Shown piece after piece: positions 6,874-13,765 of a stretch of 34,702 bases of DNA. The notes under the pieces are model-generated. The model was not told where the DNA came from and did no database searches. It worked only from the letters and a program-made list of their open reading frames with translations. The position numbers and the translations under genes were made by a program. Numbering within the stretch: the first letter of the stretch is position 1; each line of letters starts with the position of its first letter. This DNA is from a virus. The stretch covers positions 1 through 34,702 of IMG/VR virus record IMGVR_UViG_3300031576_000205, one strand, 5' to 3'.

Positions 6874-8140
6874 GGTGGATAGCGGGACGAAGCGAATCGT
6901 AATTGTCTGGCATCGTCGGTCAGGCAAGGATGAGACCTGCCTTAACGTCCAGATCAAACATGCGTGGAAGTATCCGGGATCTCATTACTATTTTTTTCCA
7001 AGTTACTCGCAAGGCCGAAAGGTGTTGTGGGAGGGTTGCAATGGAGATGGGAAACGCTTCATGGATCACTTCCCTAAAGAATTAATCATCGGGAGGCCGC
7101 GCGAGGATGACATGCAAATCAGGATCAAGACCCAAGACGGAGGCATGAGTACTTGGCAGATTGTCGGCGTTGACAACATAGACAGCATCATGGGAACAAA
7201 TCCTATCTCTGCTGTTTTTTCAGAGTTTTCCCTTCAACATCCACGCGGCTGGCAGATGATCCGCCCCATACTTGCTCAAAATGGAGGGTGGGCAATCTTC
7301 AACTTTACGCCGCGCGGAAATAATCACGCGAAGGAAATGTTCGACCTTGCATTGAAAAACAAATCATGGTATGTTGACCTGAAGACTGTGAAAAACACTT
7401 TGAAGGATGATGGCATGCCGGTATTGACTGAAGAGCAGATTGATGTTGAGCGCACAGACGGAATGCCAGAGGACTTGATCCAACAGGAATACTACTGTTC
7501 TTTCAGCGGGTCCATCACTGGTTCATACTACGGGCGTCTTCTTGAAAAAGTAAGAGAAGATGGCCGCATGACACGGATTCCCTACAATGCGAATTTGCTG
7601 GTGAACACATACTGGGACATAGGGCACCGTGATTCCACAGCTATCTGGTTTGCGCAATTCTACAATTCCGAAATAAGACTCATTGATTATTACGAAGCAT
7701 CCGGCGAAGCGTTGAATCACTACATAAAAATTTGCCGCGAGAAAGAGTACGTGTACGGACAGCACTTCGGCCCGCACGACATTGAGGTAAAGGAGTTGAC
7801 TTCCGGCCTTTCAAGGCGCGAGGTTGCGGCGAAGCTCGGCATTCGCTTCAGGACAGTGCCGCGCCATCCCGTTGACGAAGGCATTGATTCCGTGAGGCGC
7901 ATCTTGCCACGCTGCTGGTTTGATGAGAGCAAATGCAAAAGGGGTCTTGATGCATTGGCGCAATATCATAAAGAGTATGATGAAAAGCGCCGCGCATTCA
8001 TGGGGCACCCGCAACATGACTGGGCGAGCCATGGTGCCGATGCGTTCAGGACTATGGCCATGGCATACAGAGATGCGCAAAGCGATACCGATACGCCCCG
8101 GCAACTTGTGGCGGACAATACCTACACCATATTTACATGA
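6812..8140 (+). CDS. Terminase large subunit
   Basis: A 442-residue packaging motor ATPase and nuclease. The ATPase part shows Walker A HRRSGKD (34-40), a Walker B-like AVFSEF (134-139) and a coupling motif FNFTPRG (163-169). The C-terminal RNase H-like nuclease has TYWDIGHRDS (D269, D274), FGPHD (D323) and the terminal HDWASHGADAFR acidic motif. The ATG at 6812 has AAGAAGG just upstream, inside the small-subunit gene. The HRRSGKD form fits the terminase group seen in many podoviruses and related phages. It is translationally coupled to the next gene region (stop overlaps an ATG). Confidence 0.95.
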   Translation: MKITIPYQFHPRAYQLPIFYEVDSGTKRIVIVWHRRSGKDETCLNVQIKHAWKYPGSHYYFFPSYSQGRKVLWEGCNGDGKRFMDHFPKELIIGRPREDDMQIRIKTQDGGMSTWQIVGVDNIDSIMGTNPISAVFSEFSLQHPRGWQMIRPILAQNGGWAIFNFTPRGNNHAKEMFDLALKNKSWYVDLKTVKNTLKDDGMPVLTEEQIDVERTDGMPEDLIQQEYYCSFSGSITGSYYGRLLEKVREDGRMTRIPYNANLLVNTYWDIGHRDSTAIWFAQFYNSEIRLIDYYEASGEALNHYIKICREKEYVYGQHFGPHDIEVKELTSGLSRREVAAKLGIRFRTVPRHPVDEGIDSVRRILPRCWFDESKCKRGLDALAQYHKEYDEKRRAFMGHPQHDWASHGADAFRTMAMAYRDAQSDTDTPRQLVADNTYTIFT

Positions 8141-8148
8141 GGCATATT

Positions 8149-8454
8149 ATGGCGAGAAAGAATCTGCTTGGAGGAAATGCCGCATTTTTATCTCCACCGC
8201 CCCCGCCTCCTGCGGCCACCCGAATAAAAAAGCCGGAAGATTTATCGGTTGAAGCAGACACGGCTGCCATCGCAAAGCAGCTGGAAACCTCTCTTGAAAG
8301 ACCGGCGATCACAGGCAGCCTTGCAGATCCCGATTCTCCGCTTCAAAAATTACGACGCCGCTTCAATCGGACTCCGGTTACTTTTTTATCGAACATACGC
8401 ACGAGCCCGCTCGGCATAACCGAGTCGGGCATGCGAACACTTTTAGGAGGGTAG
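8149..8454 (+). CDS. Small proline-rich protein between terminase and portal
   Basis: A 101-residue protein with a polyproline run at about 16-21 and a C-terminal signature TSPLGI ... RTLLGG. Small proteins with this proline-rich N-terminus and a terminal TSPLG..TLLG motif recur between terminase and portal genes of podoviruses; their function is not established. The ATG at 8149 has TGAGG five bases upstream and is preferred to the ATG at 8137 that overlaps the TerL stop. The next gene follows after one base. Confidence 0.72.
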   Translation: MARKNLLGGNAAFLSPPPPPPAATRIKKPEDLSVEADTAAIAKQLETSLERPAITGSLADPDSPLQKLRRRFNRTPVTFLSNIRTSPLGITESGMRTLLGG

Positions 8455-8455
8455 T

Positions 8456-8767
8456 ATGCCGCCAGAATCAACAGCCGCCGTATCAAAAGCGATATCTGCG
8501 GATAACACGTTCACGGATGCGCTTCTTGCCCGGTCGAGCCCAACCAATGCCGGGAAATATCGGGTGTGGATTTCAGGGACCTTTGTGGGGACTGTAACGA
8601 TTCAGGCGTCGTCGGATGGAACGACATGGCATGATGTGGAGAGTTTCACCAGCGCCGTTCAGAAGGTCGGCGACGTTGGAGGAGAAGATCAGCATGTCCG
8701 CGGTGGCATTAAGACAGGAAATTACACGTCAGGCACGGTGACTGTGCGGATTGCTCAGAAACAATAA
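8456..8767 (+). CDS. Small beta-rich head-associated protein (hypothetical)
   Basis: A 103-residue protein predicted by composition to be a beta sandwich (VWISGTFVGTVTIQASSDG ... GTVTVRIAQK). Similar short beta proteins in head gene clusters are decoration or head-fibre components, which is an inference from position. A strong AGGAGG site precedes the ATG at 8456. Its TAA overlaps the portal ATG by one base. Confidence 0.7.
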   Translation: MPPESTAAVSKAISADNTFTDALLARSSPTNAGKYRVWISGTFVGTVTIQASSDGTTWHDVESFTSAVQKVGDVGGEDQHVRGGIKTGNYTSGTVTVRIAQKQ

Positions 8768-10458
8768 TGGCCGGATACATTTCAGTTGATATCACGGATT
8801 CGACGGGATCGAGCGACCCTGCCAAACGGTTGCTTCGCCAATATAATCGCCTGAAAGCTGATCGGAGCAATTTCGATTCGCTTTTCCAAGAAGTGGCGGA
8901 TTATGTGCTTCCAAGGAAAAGCAACATCATCATCCAGAGGGCGCGCGGCACGAAACAGACAGAGAAGCTGTTTGATTCGACCGCGCTTCATGCCAACCAA
9001 CTTCTTGCATCCTCAATGCAGTCTACATTGACCAGCGCCGCAACGAAGTGGTTTCAACTGAAAGCCAGAGATATGGACTTGCGGGAGGACAAGGAAGTTT
9101 TGGAGTGGCTTGAGGAGGTAAGCAACCTTCTTTTCTTCGAGCTCCAGATATCCAATTTTGAGGCGGAGACCCACGAGCTTTACCTTGACCTCGGAGCATT
9201 TGGAACATCCTGCATGTTGATAGAGGAGGACGTTCCCAAGGTGGGGAAGCGTTTCGGTGGCCTCTTGTTCAAAACTTTTGACATTTCGGACTACGTGATA
9301 TCTGAAAACGCCAGCGGATACGTTGATACGGTTTATCGCGTGGTGCGCATGGAGGCGCGGCAAGCTGTTGAAAAATTTGGCGCGGAGATTTTGGGCGAGA
9401 AGATCAGAAAAGCTGCCGATGAATCTCCATACAATGAATATGATTTCCTGCACGTAGTTTTCAAAAGAAGCGAGCGAGATGCGAAAAAGCTGACCACGCG
9501 AAACATGGAATACGCTAGCATTTGGATTTCAATCTGCGACAAGAAGATTGTCGCGGAGAGCGGATATGAGGAATTTCCTTACGTCGCTCCAAGATGGGAA
9601 AAGACTTCAGGCGAGAAGTATGGCCGAAGTCCGGCCATGACGGCACTCCCAGACATCAAGACGCTTAACAAGGCGATTGAACTCGGTCTCAAGACATGGG
9701 CGAAACTTCTGGATCCACCGCTGGAAGCCCTCGATGATGGAATCATTGGGAGTATTCGCACGGCTCCCGGTGGCATCACGCATGTAAGAGAGCTCGGATC
9801 CCTAAAACCGCTGGAGAGCGGCGCGCGCTTGGATATCTCATTTACAAAAGAGGAAAGTCTCAAGAGGGCCATCGAGAAGGAATTCTTCGTAGACTTGCTT
9901 CAGCTTCCCCCGATTCAGGGGACGCCCATGACGGCGACGGAAGTGGAGCGCCGCATAGAACAGATGCATCGCGTGTTGAGTCCCGTGGTGGGGCGGCTCC
10001 GCGCAGAATTTCTATCTCCGATGATAGACCGATGCTTCGCCATCATGTATCGAGCCGGCGCATTCCCCGCCCCGCCCAGTTCGGTTGTTGAAAAGCAGAA
10101 AGAGTCAGCCCAAGAATTTGATGTAGAGTTTTTAGGGCCTTTGGCCCGGGCGCAAAAGGCCAGCGACATCGTGGCGCAAAATCGCTGGCTGGAATCAATC
10201 TTTGCCATAGCGCAGGCTCAGCCTCAGATACTCGACAACATTGACGGAGACTTCATAGCCCAAAACAATGCGGTACTTCTTGGAGTCCCGACCGGAGCGG
10301 TCAACTCAAAAGAAAAGGTAGCTGGACTGCGCGAAGCTCGCAGTCAACAGATACGGGAAGCACAGGAACGTCAGGATGAGATGATGGAATCAGAGCAGGC
10401 GAAAAATTCAGCCCCTTTTATAAAGGCGGTGTCCGGTGGAAATGGAACAAGACGATAG
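8767..10458 (+). CDS. Portal protein (head-tail connector, T7 gp8-like)
   Basis: A 563-residue portal expected to form the dodecameric DNA channel at one capsid vertex. The N-terminus (about residues 16-52: AKRLLRQYNRL ... ADYVLPRK) is the hallmark of the podovirus head-to-tail connector family, and the length matches T7-type portals (about 500-560). The central PFPYVAPRW-type motif (EEFPYVAPRWEK) is also characteristic. The C-terminus is charged and glutamine/glutamate-rich. The start overlaps the preceding stop (TAATG). Confidence 0.93.
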   Translation: MAGYISVDITDSTGSSDPAKRLLRQYNRLKADRSNFDSLFQEVADYVLPRKSNIIIQRARGTKQTEKLFDSTALHANQLLASSMQSTLTSAATKWFQLKARDMDLREDKEVLEWLEEVSNLLFFELQISNFEAETHELYLDLGAFGTSCMLIEEDVPKVGKRFGGLLFKTFDISDYVISENASGYVDTVYRVVRMEARQAVEKFGAEILGEKIRKAADESPYNEYDFLHVVFKRSERDAKKLTTRNMEYASIWISICDKKIVAESGYEEFPYVAPRWEKTSGEKYGRSPAMTALPDIKTLNKAIELGLKTWAKLLDPPLEALDDGIIGSIRTAPGGITHVRELGSLKPLESGARLDISFTKEESLKRAIEKEFFVDLLQLPPIQGTPMTATEVERRIEQMHRVLSPVVGRLRAEFLSPMIDRCFAIMYRAGAFPAPPSSVVEKQKESAQEFDVEFLGPLARAQKASDIVAQNRWLESIFAIAQAQPQILDNIDGDFIAQNNAVLLGVPTGAVNSKEKVAGLREARSQQIREAQERQDEMMESEQAKNSAPFIKAVSGGNGTRR

Positions 10459-10723
10459 AGCGCTTGAGATATTGGAAAGAGCGAGAGCTTACGATATGCT
10501 CTTTTCGTCGGAACTGGGGCAGAAGATCTTGGAGGATCTGAAAAGATACTCTTATTTCAACCATTCAACGCATGTCATGGGAGATCCATACGAGACAGCA
10601 TTCCGGGAAGGCCGTAGATTTTCCATAATGAGAATCGCCAGACTTTTGGAGATTGCAAAAAATCCAGACAGCGTTACAGAAAAATACAAACAAGGCGGGG
10701 CATCATGGGTCAGCGTCGATTGA
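10442..10723 (+). CDS. Bbp19-like phage protein
   Basis: A 93-residue helical protein resembling the Bbp19 family first named in Bordetella phage BPP-1, with the pattern LFSSELGQKILEDLKR then MGDPYETAFREGRR and an arginine-rich helix. It lies between portal and scaffold, as in related phages; its function is unknown. The ATG at 10442 is preferred over the GTG at 10436. It overlaps the end of the portal gene. Confidence 0.82.
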   Translation: MEQDDRALEILERARAYDMLFSSELGQKILEDLKRYSYFNHSTHVMGDPYETAFREGRRFSIMRIARLLEIAKNPDSVTEKYKQGGASWVSVD

Positions 10724-10767
10724 CAAGTCGGGATTGTCCCGACCCGATCAAGCTGGCAACCCTGTAG
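10705..10767 (+). other. 20-codon leader-type ORF and hairpin before the scaffold gene
   Basis: An ATG at 10705 with AGGCGGGG upstream opens a 20-codon frame ending TAG at 10765-10767, inside the scaffold ribosome-binding site (GTAGGAGG). Within it, gtcggga (10727-10733) and tcccgac (10737-10743) form a 7-bp hairpin with a 3-base loop. This could be a leader peptide coupling Bbp19 and scaffold translation, or a chance frame. The region before the capsid gene has a loosely similar layout. Confidence 0.35.
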
Positions 10768-10776
10768 GAGGATACC

Positions 10777-11616
10777 ATGGCGGAAGGAGAAAAAGCTGGG
10801 GGCACAATACTCGACGCCGGACTTGCGACAAAAGAGGTCGCCTTTGATTGGAAATCTCAAATTCCAAGCGAGTTCAAGGACGAGCCTACATTGCAACAGA
10901 TAAAAGATCTACCGACGCTTGTTAAAAATTATGTCCATGCGGAAAAGAAGATAGGCAAAAGTATCAGAATCCCAGATGCCGATTCAAGCGAGCAGGAGCG
11001 TCAAGACTTCTTGAAAAAATTGGGACGCCCGGAGAGCAGCGAGAAGTACACGTCGCTGGACACATCCACACTTCCAAAAGATCTCAATGTAGACGGTGAG
11101 TTTATTAAAAATTTCAGAAACGCCGCATTTGAAAATGGCTTAACAGACGCTCAGCAGAAGTCCATATTGCAGCATTTTTTCAAGCATGAAATTTCCACCA
11201 TGGAGGCGGATGCCGCAGCGGAGGAAAAAGGGCTCGCAGAAATTGAGCAGGGACTGCGGAAACGATTTGGTCCTGCATATGATGAGCGCATGGCGCTTGC
11301 TCAACGCGCTTACAAGACTTTGGTGCCGGATGATTTGAAATCTCATTTCAGAAAAGAAGGACTTGAAAACGACCCGGCGCTTGTGGTATTATTTGCCAAT
11401 ATGGGCGCGAGGATGATTGAGGATCGGTCTATTGACGGATCTGGTGGTGTAGGGTCTCTGATTATGACGCCGGAGGAAGCCCTTGAGCGCATTGACGAGA
11501 TCCGCCGTGATCCAAATCATTCTTATCAAGCAAAGTTTGCGGGAACGCCAGAACATCAACGAGCCGTCGAACAGATGGACGGGCTTTACAAACTGGCTTA
11601 TCCCGGCGCCAAATAG
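10777..11616 (+). CDS. Scaffolding (capsid assembly) protein
   Basis: A 279-residue, acidic, helix-rich protein expected to direct procapsid assembly and then leave. The N-terminal WKSQIPSEFKDEPTLQQIKDL-type segment (about 25-45), the LGRPESSEKY motif (about 82-91) and helical middle are typical of podovirus scaffolds. It sits directly before the capsid gene. A perfect AGGAGGATACC leader precedes the ATG; the same 14-mer AGGAGGATACCATG recurs at 29264-29277. Confidence 0.85.
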   Translation: MAEGEKAGGTILDAGLATKEVAFDWKSQIPSEFKDEPTLQQIKDLPTLVKNYVHAEKKIGKSIRIPDADSSEQERQDFLKKLGRPESSEKYTSLDTSTLPKDLNVDGEFIKNFRNAAFENGLTDAQQKSILQHFFKHEISTMEADAAAEEKGLAEIEQGLRKRFGPAYDERMALAQRAYKTLVPDDLKSHFRKEGLENDPALVVLFANMGARMIEDRSIDGSGGVGSLIMTPEEALERIDEIRRDPNHSYQAKFAGTPEHQRAVEQMDGLYKLAYPGAK

Positions 11617-11740
11617 TCGGAAAACTTCTGGTCGGAGCCCGACTTGTTGCGACCCGGTGGCCCCGTAGGGCAAGGGGGGTCCTCAATTTCGAGGGCAGCC
11701 TTCCGAAAATGGTGCAGCACTAACATTTTTGGAGGGACTC
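11617..11740 (+). promoter_or_regulatory. 124-bp leader of the capsid gene with several small stems
   Basis: No gene is convincing here. Visible pairings are gtcgg/ccgac, cccc/gggg around gtagggcaa, and cctc/gagg around aatttc. A U-rich run (cattttt) precedes the GGAGG of the capsid gene, a pattern repeated before the decoration gene. The long leader may stabilise or boost capsid mRNA. Confidence 0.4.
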
Positions 11741-12616
11741 ATGTCCATCGAAATCACAGGTGCATTTGTACAGCAGTATCACGACAACGTGATGCATCTT
11801 GCGCAGCAGAAGGGTAGCAGGTTGCGCGGAAGCGTCATGGTCGAAAACAACATTGTCGGCAAGTCTGACTTTGTTGATCGCATCGGAAAATCATCGGCTC
11901 AGAAGAAGACGAGTCGGCATGGGGACACCCCGCTTGTCAATACGCCGCACAGCCGTCGCCGTCTCACTTTGACGGATTACGAGTGGGCGGATCTCATTGA
12001 CAAGTTGGATCAGGTCAGACTTCTCATCAATCCAGAGTCCGCCTATGCGATGGCCGGAGCGTGGGCCATGGGGCGATCCATGGACGATGAGATCATAACC
12101 GCAGCGAATGGGACTGCCTTCGGAAGCTCGGGCACGGATGACGCCGGAGCAACGGCTATTGCGCTTCCTGCCGCACAAAAGATTGCTGTCGCGGCAACCG
12201 GACTCACGATTGCGAAACTTCGCACGGCGGCTGAGATTCTGGATGCCAAGGAAGTGGACCCAGAGGAGCCGCGCTATATTGTTTATAGCGCCAAGCAGAG
12301 AACGAATCTTCTGGCGACGACCGAGGTGACTTCATCCGACTTCAACACGGTGAAGTCGCTGGTGCAGGGCCAGATTGATACGTTCATGGGTTTCAAATTC
12401 ATCCACTCCGAGCGTCTCGCTGTCGATGCCTCATCCGACCGGTTGGTGCTTGCGTATACGCAATCAGCCATCCGTCTTGGCATTGGACAAGAGATCGTTA
12501 CGAGAATTGATCCTCGCGTTGACAAGAGCTATGCCACGCAGGTTTTCCTTTGCATGGCGATTGGAGCCGTTCGCGTAGAGGAGGAGAAGGTTGTCGAGAT
12601 TGCTTGTGATGAATAA
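11741..12616 (+). CDS. Major capsid protein
   Basis: A 291-residue shell protein. Its placement after the scaffold, a strong ribosome-binding site (TTTTTGGAGG) and the sequence pattern support the call: an N-terminal helix (ITGAFVQQYHDNVMHLAQQKGSR, trimmed: begins ITGAFVQQYHDNV), an RHGDTPLVNTPHSRR loop near 63-77, and a terminal domain with DFNTVKSLVQGQIDTFMGF. These features match the HK97-fold capsid proteins of podoviruses (Phage_capsid_2-like). The frame opens 12 bp earlier at a TTG that is part of the ribosome-binding site, so the ATG at 11741 is the start. Confidence 0.88.
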   Translation: MSIEITGAFVQQYHDNVMHLAQQKGSRLRGSVMVENNIVGKSDFVDRIGKSSAQKKTSRHGDTPLVNTPHSRRRLTLTDYEWADLIDKLDQVRLLINPESAYAMAGAWAMGRSMDDEIITAANGTAFGSSGTDDAGATAIALPAAQKIAVAATGLTIAKLRTAAEILDAKEVDPEEPRYIVYSAKQRTNLLATTEVTSSDFNTVKSLVQGQIDTFMGFKFIHSERLAVDASSDRLVLAYTQSAIRLGIGQEIVTRIDPRVDKSYATQVFLCMAIGAVRVEEEKVVEIACDE

Positions 12617-12633
12617 CTTTTTTGGAGGTTGCA

Positions 12634-13113
12634 ATGGCTGTCACGAATCAGAAGTCAAATGAAGTGACCGACCTCGATGCGTCTCCGGTGGTTTTGCCGG
12701 ACACAAGCAAGAGGCACGGAAGGGTTCGCATTAACCGATTCACCTTTACGCAAAGTGGCGTTGGTGATGCGGGGAGCGACGTAGTGTTGGCAAGATTGCC
12801 CGCTCACTCGCGCGTGATTGGGCATGTGTCAAAGTTGTATTTCAGCGCGTTTGGCGCGGCCCGGACGCTCGATGTAGGCTACAAGGCTTACACCGAAGTG
12901 GACGGCGATGCTGTGGTTGCGAGTACGAATTTCTTTGCGACGGCGGTGGACGTGTCGGGCGCGGGGAGTCTTGTATTCGATGAGGCCGGAACAGCGGCTG
13001 CCCAGCAGGGTCAGAAATTCGACGGCCCTGTTGATCTCGTGGCGACGGTTGCTGGTGGCACGATCCCGGCTGCCGCGACGCTGAGCGGTTGGGTGTTCTA
13101 CGTTGTCGATTAA
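12634..13113 (+). CDS. Capsid decoration/stabilisation-type structural protein
   Basis: A 159-residue alanine- and valine-rich protein, probably beta-structured, starting MAVTNQKS with a DLDASPVVLPD segment. Proteins of this kind directly follow the capsid gene in many podoviruses and are found in virions, though the exact role is inferred. The ATG at 12634 has TTTTTTGGAGG upstream, nearly the same leader as the capsid gene, suggesting equally strong translation. A strong hairpin ends the pair. Confidence 0.75.
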   Translation: MAVTNQKSNEVTDLDASPVVLPDTSKRHGRVRINRFTFTQSGVGDAGSDVVLARLPAHSRVIGHVSKLYFSAFGAARTLDVGYKAYTEVDGDAVVASTNFFATAVDVSGAGSLVFDEAGTAAAQQGQKFDGPVDLVATVAGGTIPAAATLSGWVFYVVD

Positions 13114-13119
13114 CTCAAT

Positions 13120-13146
13120 GCCCGGGGGACTAAACATCCCCCGGGC
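13120..13146 (+). terminator. Strong hairpin after the capsid/decoration genes
   Basis: gcccggggga (13120-13129) pairs perfectly with tcccccgggc (13137-13146) around a 7-base loop. It starts six bases after the decoration stop. Only three T residues follow, so it may be a weak or partial terminator that lowers expression of downstream tail genes, or a 3' mRNA-stability element. Confidence 0.7.
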
Positions 13147-13154
13147 CTTTGGGA

Positions 13155-13191
13155 TTCGCCCCAGCGTTGATGCGAGGGCGTGGATTGAAAC
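13155..13191 (+). other. Solitary CRISPR-repeat-like sequence (type I-C style)
   Basis: The 3' half, gggcgtggattgaaac (13176-13191), is what I recall as the 3' end of type I-C CRISPR repeats. The 5' part ttcgcccc (13155-13162) resembles their start, and cgccc can pair with gggcg. The loop is 13-14 bases where classic I-C repeats have about 4, so the match is partial. There is one copy only, no spacer array and no cas gene. It lies between the capsid hairpin and the adaptor gene, whose ATG is at 13195. Confidence 0.4.
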
Positions 13192-13194
13192 GAG

Positions 13195-13761
13195 ATGGCT
13201 TCTGAAATTGAAATAGTCTCCAATGCCTTGATTTTGCTCGGGGACAAATCTGTCACTTCTTTTGAGGAAGCGTCAGACAGAGCGTTGCTTGTAAAAAGTT
13301 TGTACACTTCAACGCGGGACGCGGTGCTTAGAGCGCATCCTTGGAATTTTGCCATAAGAAGAAAAGTGGTCGCCAAGGATGCGGCTGCCCCCGTGTTTGG
13401 AGAATTTAAAACTCAGTTTACTCTTCCGACCGACCCGTATTGTCTCCGCGTTCTGGATGTGGATGATGACCCAGAAATACGCTTCAAAATAGAGGGGCGT
13501 AAAATTCTTGCTGATGTAGAAACCTTAAATCTTCGGTATGTGGCGCGTATTGTGGACACGAATGAGTACGACGCATTATTTTTGACAACGCTCGAAGCGC
13601 GCCTTGCGGCAGATGCGGCAACGCCAGTGACTGGAAGCGCAAGCATGTTCAATCAAATGTGGGCTGTTTATACATCGAAACTGCGTGAAGCAAGATCCAT
13701 AGATGGTCAGGAAGGTTCCCCAGACACATTCAGCGCGAACGATCTCAGCAAGGTGAGGTGA
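13195..13761 (+). CDS. Tail adaptor (tubular protein A, T7 gp11-like)
   Basis: A 188-residue protein expected to form the ring joining portal and nozzle. The N-terminus (SNALILLGDKSVTSFEEASD, then LYTSTRDAVLRAHPWNFAIRR in two parts) is the standard signature of podovirus tail tube A / gatekeeper proteins, and the length fits. There is no strong ribosome-binding site; the CRISPR-repeat-like element occupies that position. The nozzle gene follows four bases after the stop. Confidence 0.9.
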   Translation: MASEIEIVSNALILLGDKSVTSFEEASDRALLVKSLYTSTRDAVLRAHPWNFAIRRKVVAKDAAAPVFGEFKTQFTLPTDPYCLRVLDVDDDPEIRFKIEGRKILADVETLNLRYVARIVDTNEYDALFLTTLEARLAADAATPVTGSASMFNQMWAVYTSKLREARSIDGQEGSPDTFSANDLSKVR

Positions 13762-13765
13762 ACCT

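Noticed and set aside
10720-10748. TTGACA at 10720-10725 as a promoter for the scaffold gene
   Set aside because: No -10-like hexamer lies 16-18 bp downstream (cccgat).
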